Shown in pieces: positions 50,448 to 64,000 of a DNA stretch of 64,000 nucleotides. Source of the stretch: Monarcha castaneiventris obscurior (lineage: Eukaryota; Chordata; Aves; Passeriformes; Monarchidae); the NCBI GenBank assembly GCA_026261815.1, contig JAMPIT010000350.1:620001-684000 (forward strand), written 5' to 3'. The first letter of the stretch is position 1. Each line of letters opens with the position of its first letter. Made by a program: the position numbers and the translations under genes. The notes beneath the pieces are model-generated. The model saw only the letters and a list, made by a program, of their open reading frames with translations, ran no database searches and had not been told where the DNA came from.

Positions 50448-50709
50448 GAGGTCACCTCTGGAAGTCCTCCAAACCACATCAGGGTCAGCGTGGTTGGAAG
50501 TTAGATAAAGGCGGTCAGGGCCTTGTCCAAGTGAAATTTTAATACCTCTGAGGAAGGGGATTTAACAGCCTCCCTGAGCAATCTGCTCCCATGGTTAACC
50601 ATTCTAAGAGTGGTAATTCTCCCCTGCCCCTTCTATCCAGTCACATTTTGCCACCCTGCATCTTATGACCATTGCCTTTTGCCCTCTTGCTGTGCACCTC
50701 GAGTCTGGA
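50448..50709 (-). mobile_element. Older CR1, 3' part (minus strand), split by insertion
   Basis: In the antisense orientation of CR1, this reads CACCTCTGGAAGTCCTCCAA, GGGATTTAACAGCCTCCCTG and then the ACCATTGCCTTTTGCCCTCT block. The sense continues past the + strand CR1 at 50722-50961 and resumes at about 50966, so the two parts appear to be one element. Confidence 0.85.
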
Positions 50710-50721
50710 TTCATACTAGTC

Positions 50722-50961
50722 ATAAAACAAGGGGAAATGGCTTCAAGTTGCACCAAGGGAGGTTCAGGTTTGATATTAGAGAAGATTTCTCCACAAAAAT
50801 AGTGGTTTAGCATTGGAAGAGGGTACCCAGGGAAGTGGGTTCAAAAGTGTTCAAAAAACGAGTAGACGTGGCACTTTGTGATATGCCTTGGCATGGTGGT
50901 ATTCAGTCAAAGGTTGGACTTGACCTTGAAGGTCTTTTTCAACCTTAATGATTCTATGATT
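50722..50961 (+). mobile_element. CR1 fragment inserted within another CR1
   Basis: Starts near CATAAAACAAGGGGAAATGG, passes GTACCCAGGGAAGTGGGTTC and GTGGCACTTTGTGATATG, and ends TTTTTCAACCTTAATGATTC with TATGATTT. It has the second tail type, like the copies at 42012 and 42949. On both sides lies CR1 of the opposite orientation. Confidence 0.92.
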
Positions 50962-51310
50962 TATTTTGTCTCTAGCTCTCCTAGTATCAGGGAGAAGTTA
51001 GAAGCTCTCCTTAAGCTTTCTCTTCTTGCAGGTTAAACAAACAGAACCTCTTCAGACTCTTATACTTCATGTGCTTCCACTCCCTGACCATCTGAACAGC
51101 TCCCTGTGGGCACCTCCTCCCCTGGCTCACAGCTTTGTCACACTGGAGAGGGCTCCACAGTATTCCAGCCACAGCCTCCCGGGTGTGGGATGACACAGCC
51201 CAGTGTGCTGTTAGTGCTCACTGCCACAAGGCCACACTGCAGGTACTTGTTCAGGCAGTCCAACAGGATTGAGGGGGTCTTCTCCTGCACAAAGATAGGA
51301 GTGTAACTCC
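50962..51310 (-). mobile_element. Older CR1, upstream part (minus strand)
   Basis: Read as antisense CR1, it has TTTCTCTTCTTGCAGGTTAA, then ATCTGAACAGCTCCCTGTGG, then CACTGGAGAGGGCTCCACAG. This is the order expected when moving from the CR1 3' end toward its ORF, continuing from the part that ends at 50709. The far end is diverged and its limit uncertain. Confidence 0.8.
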
Positions 51311-51958
51311 TTTTTTGGGCAGTAGCTGCCATCAAGATTCGAAAGTACTGTTGCATTTGAAGTGACTCGGATTTTAGATGTACTTAATTATCCAAATTCT
51401 ATCTCAGATTATAGTCACAACAAATTTCAGCTACTTTAAGTTAACCTTTCCAAATTCATCTAGCATGAACCAATTCCAATAATTCAGTGTTTTTGGCGCA
51501 GGAACTGCCCTCACCTTTAGCATGAGCTATTATCTTCTAATTGCCATCCAAATACTTACATTAATGGTTACTGTACCATTGAAACCAAAATATATTTGGG
51601 ATTGCAAATTTACTGAAACTGTGAAAGCTGAGAAAGTTATAAAATCTTTAATAATTCCCCCTTTTTCACTCATTTTGAATTATTTTCTCCCATTGGAATA
51701 AAGAGACAATGAAGCTACTAAGATGAGTAATTGCTCTCTGATGAGAGATAGGTATCCCCCAAATGGTTATTTTCCAAATAAAAAATGTTTTCCCAAACAT
51801 TAGTGGGTTTTTTTCAGAGCCAAACTCTGTAGACTTATGCTCTCATCTAGACTCAGTGAGTAGAAAAGTGACAGCACAGGATTCAAATCCCCTGGGCCAG
51901 GTTAAATTTCCCCTTAATGTGATGCTATCATATTTAACAGGTTGGCAATGCACATTAT

Positions 51959-52150
51959 CAGAGAATCATAGAATGGTTTGGGTTGGAAGGGACATTAAAG
52001 AAGGCCCTAGCTTCAACCCCTGAAATGGGCAGGGGCACCTTCCACTAGAGCAGGTTTCTCAAAGCTCCATCCATTCTGGTCTAGAACATTTCCAGCGATG
52101 GAGCAGCTACAATTTCTCTGGGTACCCTGTGACAGTCCCTCTCCACCCTC
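51959..52150 (-). mobile_element. CR1 3'-end fragment
   Basis: The complement of a CR1 tail: AGAATCATAGAATGGTTTGG, GTTGGAAGGGACATTAAAGA, the GGGGCACCTTCCACTAGAGC block and TTCTCTGGGTACCCTGTG. The octamer end is at 51961 and the truncation near 52150, so it lies in the same sense as SGCG. Confidence 0.94.
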
Positions 52151-55100
52151 ACAATAACTATCTGATTAACTCCTAGAGGATGTTTTAATTCTGGCTTAAG
52201 TCAGCCTGTGAACATTATCATGTATTTCTTCATAAAAATTACCATATTTGGGGACAGGGTGTGCATATCTTGTTATGGTAAACACTTTATTCTACATGGT
52301 GCATAGACCATCAATGCGATTTCTTTTCAGAAGAGGATACTTTTCATTTGAGTCTAAATATTAAACTGCAGTTTGATATGCTTAGCTAGCTCTCATTTAA
52401 ATGTATCTTGAATATTTCTTACTGTTTTCCACTATTTTTTAAAATTCTTTTCAACATGATATACATTTAAATACACAATGGTCTCACAAAAGACTAAAAT
52501 CATAAGCATTTAATGCATATTAAAAAGATATGCATTTAATGTGTATTCTCTTAAAAAAGAGAATTGGTTAAAAAGTCTGCAGGATGTTTTAGCATCTACC
52601 TGTCATTCTCTAAATCTTGCCTAACCAAATTTTACTTTTGAATAAAACTAGCATGTATGTCTTGACATGATCAGATTCACTGATAGATACAATTTTTATA
52701 CTTTAGGAAGTAAACACTCCTACTTTAATCCCCTTGGAATAAATACTGTAAATTCTCGATCATAGGAAGACTTAAACACCTCAAAAATACTTCAATGAAT
52801 TTTCAGATTTATCTTTCTATTAATTGCTCATACGTTGTATCTTCCTTTCTTATAACCCAGCTGGACAGCAATTAAAGTTGTGCAAATAAAAAATCATCTT
52901 CTTGCAGAAATATGTTCTACCTTTCATCTTAAAGATAAGAAAGAACTTATTTGGGAAAAAAATGGGGTTTTTAATGAAAGGCTTCTGGGAAAAATAAAGA
53001 AGGAAAAGCTAAATGATTTTACAATGTCACTAAGTTTATGAAACTGGCTTCAGGGTTTTCTCTGTGAAAACAAGATCAAACTCTTCTTAGAGTCATCATG
53101 TTTCCTTAGCACTGTTTTCTTCTTCTTATGCTTCTAATGAAAAAATACCATCACTTGAAAACGAAACATTAAATAGCTGATAAGAAAACCGTACATGATC
53201 TGACTTTGGAAAGCAGTAGTTCTCTGAATGGCAATTATTACAGCTAAAGCAATATATGAGGTACTGACAGTGGTCTGTTTCCTCAGAATGTAGTTCCAGT
53301 CTATAAAAAGCAGGGTGGGACAGCACAAATACTCTCACTGTAGCAACTGTTCAGATTAATGTTACAGACATGAAAATAGTCTCTAAGCAGAATTTTGACT
53401 GTAATTCCATTTTCACACTGCATAAACCATTTTGACTTTCACCATATTCCCATGCTTTCTGAGTGAAGCTGATTTCATGCTTAACAATGCAGAACAGCTT
53501 CATAATCCAGCTATCTAAATAAATTCCTTCAAGATTTAAACACTTTAAACTGAACCCCTGACCTGAAGCTCCTGGTGTTACTATTCCTTAGTGCAAATGA
53601 TTGAACTAGGAGGAGGATCAGCAATCTATTCTACTGGAATATGTTCTCACAGACCTTTCCTGACTCCTTTTTCTTTTTTTTTTTTTAAGTTTTAATTTTT
53701 TAAAAAATTTTCTGCTAAAAAGTCATATTACAAGGAGAATTTATGGTCTTCTGTAAGTTGAAATCTCCTTACATGATCCTTGAAAGACAGATATCCTAAA
53801 AATCTCGTCCTACTTTTCAGCAGTGACAGCTGGAAATATGCTGCTCTTCATTCACTCATTATCCATGACTGGAACACAACTGCAAAAGCTGACTGTATTA
53901 TTTTCATCTGCTGATAAGCTGTACATAGAAGCCTATGTTTACTTAGGTAAAACATCATTTACTGTTTGTTACCAATGTTGCTCTTAAATATTTGACAATT
54001 GACAACATGTTTCTTTTATATTATTGAAAAAGTTTGATAAGTTTTTTGTACTAGGTTGATTTATTATTGCTCAGGATACAAATGAAAGAGCTGCATTGCT
54101 CTTTTATTCTAGGATTGAATAAGGCTTTGAAGTGGTTAAGAACAAGAATCTTGGAGATGATAATGAGCAGCTTTCTTGGATTACCAAAGAAAGTTCTAGA
54201 TATTTCAGTTTTGAAAGTTGATAAGCTGTAACAATGACTCCTGAATCTTATCCATGATTTTAAAGAAAGGAGCTATTCTAATGAAAATAGTTACCACCTG
54301 TTCTGTAGACATCCTTGCCTCGCCTATAAGCAACCCTCTCCACAACTTTCTTAATTCCATGTGACTATCAAGCCTGTCAGAACTGTCTTGCTTGGATTCC
54401 TTCCTTGCTGTCTGTTGGCCAACATCCTTCTGAGTCCCATTTCTCCTAGAAGTATTACCAAAGTAATCACTTCCTTTAAATAAAGGTCTTATTTCCTTTT
54501 TTGCCATATTGCTTTGTTCTTCTTTGTTTATTTGTATAAAATAATTCAAGCAAAATGGGTATTTTTGTCATGCAGAGGGACACCGAAGTCAAAAAAGAAA
54601 AAAGAACATGATTTAAAAAAAAAAAAAATCCTTATTATTTTGAAAGTGTTCTTTTCTTGGAAAGCTGTTTTTAAAATATTTGCATTTAGTGAGGCTTCTG
54701 AAAGCAGCATAGTTATGGATCACAGTACAAAACTCAACATCTACAGCATTTTGTTTTAAAAAGACTACAATGTCCAGACTACTCCTGCAAGAGGTATTTC
54801 ATGCAGATGAACTGCGGGGCACGGAGAAGCTTTAGAGTAAGAGCAATCATGTTGGAAGTTGCTCACATTTTATGTCTTTTCAATATCTCAGTGTTTCATG
54901 AGGGAATACATAATACGTGCCTGCTATCTTCATATGGGGAATTTTACAGAAACTCCTCAAGTAAAGATTCATTTCACATCTTTCTTGTAAATTACTTATG
55001 TTGAAGACTGGGTATTTAAATCATTCTTAGTAACTTACTACATTATTTTAACAGATCATTTGAATCACAATTTCCATGAGTTAAAAGGTATTTTTGTTAT

Positions 55101-57096
55101 AATCTTGTGAGAGATGCTATGTTATATTGTCATCTATGGAACAATTCCAAGCTTATCTATACAGTCCCTTCACAACTGCAACTCATCCTATTTATAAGAA
55201 GACTAGAGATTTAAGACATAATTCCAGCATGCTGGCAATAGTGGAAGATATTAACTCTTTAGCAAAGGCTAGTGCATATAAAGTAAATGTGCCACACACC
55301 TATTTGTCACACTCCTTATAAAGGACTATCAACTTCCACGCATGCATTTTATGACTGGCTAAGGACAACGGCTAAAAATGTCAAGCTGTGTATTTACTTT
55401 AACAGACTGTCCCCCCAGCCACTGCTCATTTCTTTCAGTAAAATTCACTGTTTGCAGCACTGAAGTTCTCTTTGTTAACAGGGAAGATACACTGTGGGTG
55501 AATATCTCAGACTGCTCATTTATGGGCCTCAGTTACACTGCAGGTGCTGAAGACTGAATGCCCAATGATCTATACCACTCTGAAGTGATGACATTTCTTT
55601 CCCCAACAAAGTTTCCTAACTGTCCATGGAGAAACATTGCCAGACAAACAATTTGCCTTCCACCTGACAAAGGTATCTCATGTTTCCAGCTTGCCTTATT
55701 TGCCCTGGGACAAGGTCTCCTAAGTGCATCGTGGGTATGTTAAAATACAGTGACTGAATTGAGTTTGGCAGACAGGATGGGCACATGACTACAGTGCTGG
55801 TGCACGTGAGCCCATGATGGGCCACCACAAACAGTACTCAGCAGACAGAAATCATTAGCACAGGTATCATGACACAGAAATTTTAACCATGGATGTGTTT
55901 GTATTTGGTCATATGGTCACTGAATTGTTAATTGCTGCAAACTGATTTAATAACTTTACTAATAATATGGAACTGTACATTTCATACTCTTGATTATGAT
56001 CAAAATGAGATATGAATGCCAGGTATTGATAAATATTTAGAGGCATTTTCTTAATTCATTCAGATCTTTATGATGCACTGATTTAAAAAAAAGGAATTTG
56101 AAAACATTTAAAGGGTAAATTGTGATTTATTGTATAACTGTACATTTTTAAGGGGAATAACAGGCTCCTTTATACTTTTTTTTCCCCCTTTTGTTTGAAA
56201 AGCTTGCTTGGAAACAGTGAAGCTTGCAAAATGTTCCAGGAATTGAAATGGTAACTCTTCAAACAGGAGTTGTCAAACAAGTTACATAGTCTCAACAGCA
56301 TGGCAAAGTTGCTCATCAATGCCCAGCTGGGTCCCAATTAAGTAACCGACTCAAACATATCAGGTTAGTCTGCAGTTAAATAAGAAGGAATTTATGCTTT
56401 GCTGCCCGAGGATCTTATAAGAAATGAGTTAATAAATTGTTACATTTTTCTCCAGAGTCAAATAAAGGTTGAAAAATAATAACAAGACTAAGAAAAATTC
56501 TATTGCAGCTGACACATGTTGTTGCCATTCTTGCCTTAAAAATATGATTTAAAGAGTAAGGTCTGCTTATTCTAGCTGCCAAGATCTCTCACATCTGTCT
56601 GGATCTATTGATTTCAGTGAGTAAGCCAATGTATTTTACTGCTACTATAGATAGTAAAAGATATAAATGTCTGAGTTTTGAACTTGAATTTTTTAAGGAT
56701 GTCTGCTTAAATGTATTAGTCTCTGGAACACTAGGAAATAAAGAGAGACTCCAGCCATGTTCTCCTGTTGCATTTTCTCAGAAACTGATTTGCAACTATC
56801 AATACATATTTACACAAGAAAAATACCGATAGATATTCACACAAGGAAAAAGGGCAACTTTTGCAAGAGACCTTTCTTGCATACCTCTGCAATAAAGAAG
56901 TGCTTCAAATATTTAAAGGATTAATGCTTAACTGAGAAATTGAAAATACACTGCTGCTACTTACCAAGTGGCAGCTGGACTATTCAAATACGACCATAAT
57001 AGTAATAAATAATCATGAGTTTAGTGCTTTATGTTCTCAAATCCCTATACAAATATTCATTTCAATGCTTCCAAAGCAGTGGACAAGGAATAGTCA

Positions 57097-61918
<4,822 letters not shown>

Positions 61919-63603
61919 TTACATATGAGTACTCACATAAAACAAAACTTACATTAACATCTCAGGGTTCATTCTATCAATAATAAAAGCCTACAGAACA
62001 GGCAAAGAGGGATTTTTATTTGCTTCCATTTTCAACAAATACTTCTTTTTAATTAGGTTTTAATTAACTGGTTTAGATTTTTTCTCCTCTAATTGTAGAT
62101 CAAGGCTCTATATCTCATTATCATTTTTCTCTATTACCTGCTTCTCAGTTTTTGTACTTTCCTCATCCTTTCTTCACCATTCCCTCCTGCTTTTAGCCCA
62201 ATTATTCTTTCCAGCTGATATCTTCTTTCTTTCATTCTACTTCCTTTCATCATTATCATAGAATTGATAATGTGAAAAATGAGCAAGGAATTACTTCAGT
62301 AAGTACATCTGAAGGCTTGCAGGCTTCAGCTGCAAGGTATTTCACAGGTATTGACCTAATTTCTAAAGGATTAACCCCTTTTCTTGACATAAAGAGTGAC
62401 AGAAAACTTGCAAAAAACCCCAAACAAAAACAGCCTTCCAGCTTAGCCAAGTGAAAATATTTCAGGAAAACTGCTTCAAACTACAAGGAGTAGGTGGAAG
62501 GGCGAAAGAAAAACCAATAAACCCCCAAAAAATTTCCACTCCAAATAGTTTTCTGGTTGTTCTCCATGTAAGCAAAAAAGATACATGACAGGCCACTGAC
62601 TATACATCAATAAATTGCTCATCTAATGAATTATGCTTACCACTGATAAAAGTTATAATTGAAGAGATGGTAATTGTTTTCAAATACATGTTCTGACTAA
62701 TCAGATTATATATGTAATGCTAAGCAACATATCAAACCAGCCTTCAATGAAAAATCATAGCTATTTTTTTAGCAGACCTGAAAGCAGACAAAGAGAGAAA
62801 CAAGCTTTGCTTAAATTCCATAAGGTAAGAAATACTCATTCACTCCACTGCAGAGTACAACTACCATTCTTCCTCAGCAAGATTTTATTCAGGAATGGGG
62901 CTTTTAGAACAGCTATTTATGGAATCTGTTTTTCAGGGTCAAATATTTTACTGTTTTGAAATATATAATGCACTGGCTTTTCTCACTGGAAACAGATACA
63001 GTTTCCAAATTCTAGACCATTGCAAAGCTCTTAAAAAGTATCCAGTATATACTGATACATCCCATAAGGCAAAACTAAAATAACACCTAAGACAAGCTTT
63101 TATAATGACAATTCCTAGCCAGCATTGACTGATTTAGAAATATGTTTTTCTAGCGAACACTATGGACAGTTTTTTTCTAACCTTCAACACTCCAACATTA
63201 TAAAAACACACAGGTTTTAAGACAAACACTTTTGAAAAATATGATGTGAAATATCAGGATATTCTAAAGAAATATCACCAAAAAGTATCTCCTCTTTTAT
63301 TAACCAAATTTAGGGTTTGATTATTTGCTCTGACCTCATGCCTTTTCCCATCAGGTGAAAGTAGGTTAGATTAGCCATCAGGTTTAAACAGAGTTTGCAT
63401 ATTTTTATGGAATATAAAGATCTAAATAAGTAGTATACTATAGAATAAGTACAAAAAAATGACATTGACAAATCTGAAATTTAAGAAGGCAGAGGAAGAA
63501 GTAGCAATTAATTCTTGGTCTGAAGCAGACTGGGGAAAATTAACAAATTCCTGGGTGGCGGTCTCTGTCCTGCCTTTGGCAGGAAGAAATTGTTAGTAAA
63601 GAC

Positions 63604-63622
63604 AAAAAAAAAAAAAAAAAAA
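63604..63622 (+). repeat. A homopolymer (19)
   Basis: An uninterrupted A run in SGCG intron 2, with no recognisable retroelement beside it. Confidence 0.93.
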
Positions 63623-64000
63623 GAAATTATGTGGAAAAAAATTATGCAATTTATTCAGCACTCATTCTAATGGATCCAGGTTTCCCAGCAATGATTATTG
63701 TGAAACTGCTATATAAACAAAGAAATGGCTTTGACATAAAGAATAATATGTCATATGACAAAACTCAGCACTTTTAACTTATCTAAAAGTTCCTATTTTT
63801 TCAATAAATCCAATCATATCATTCAGGATTACTTTGTATAAGTATGTCCTCCAGTATGCCCTATTTTCTTCATCAGTTATTTAATTTAAGCATTGACACA
63901 AAGCTCACATTCTCACATATTTGCCTAACTGCCTCATTATCCACTCTTATTGACCACTTGGGAAGTGCAAACCCAGGGAAATTCAGATTTGGGTTATGTG

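Overview
This is an intron-rich, AT-rich vertebrate nuclear window, almost certainly from a bird. The avian call rests on many fragments of CR1 LINEs, the dominant repeat of bird genomes, and on two single-copy vertebrate genes that sit side by side on human 13q12. The species cannot be read from the sequence. All calls were made by eye; no alignment or database search was run.

Layout. 1-2551 is the end of a SACS intron with a strong acceptor. 2552-14112 (+) is the giant terminal coding exon of SACS (sacsin), 11,561 bases without an intron, holding two of the three Hsp90-like ATPase repeats, the J domain and the C-terminal HEPN domain. About 14113-15960 is the SACS 3'UTR, and about 16-21 kb is the intergenic space between two genes that meet tail to tail. 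21318 to beyond 64000 (-) is SGCG (gamma-sarcoglycan). Coding exons 3 to 8 are all present, with lengths 102, 88, 120, 73, 124 and 174 bases. These equal the known vertebrate exon lengths and keep the frame through the stop. The exon with the start codon, cytoplasmic tail and transmembrane helix lies beyond base 64000.

The two proteins do not work together in one pathway. Sacsin is a giant cytosolic co-chaperone (the ARSACS ataxia gene). Gamma-sarcoglycan is a muscle membrane glycoprotein of the dystrophin complex (the LGMD R5 gene). Their adjacency is conserved synteny.

The rest is SGCG intron: AT-rich sequence with at least ten CR1 fragments, one of them apparently inserted inside an older CR1, a few microsatellites and homopolymers, two short tandem duplications and two clean inverted repeats. 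I found no RNA gene, CRISPR array or new multi-gene system. The points most worth a second look are the nested CR1, the strand bias and two tail types of the CR1 copies, a 13-bp perfect hairpin at 48.8 kb, a perfect 40-bp tandem duplication at 44.2 kb, and a few GC-richer or exon-like intronic patches that I could not identify.
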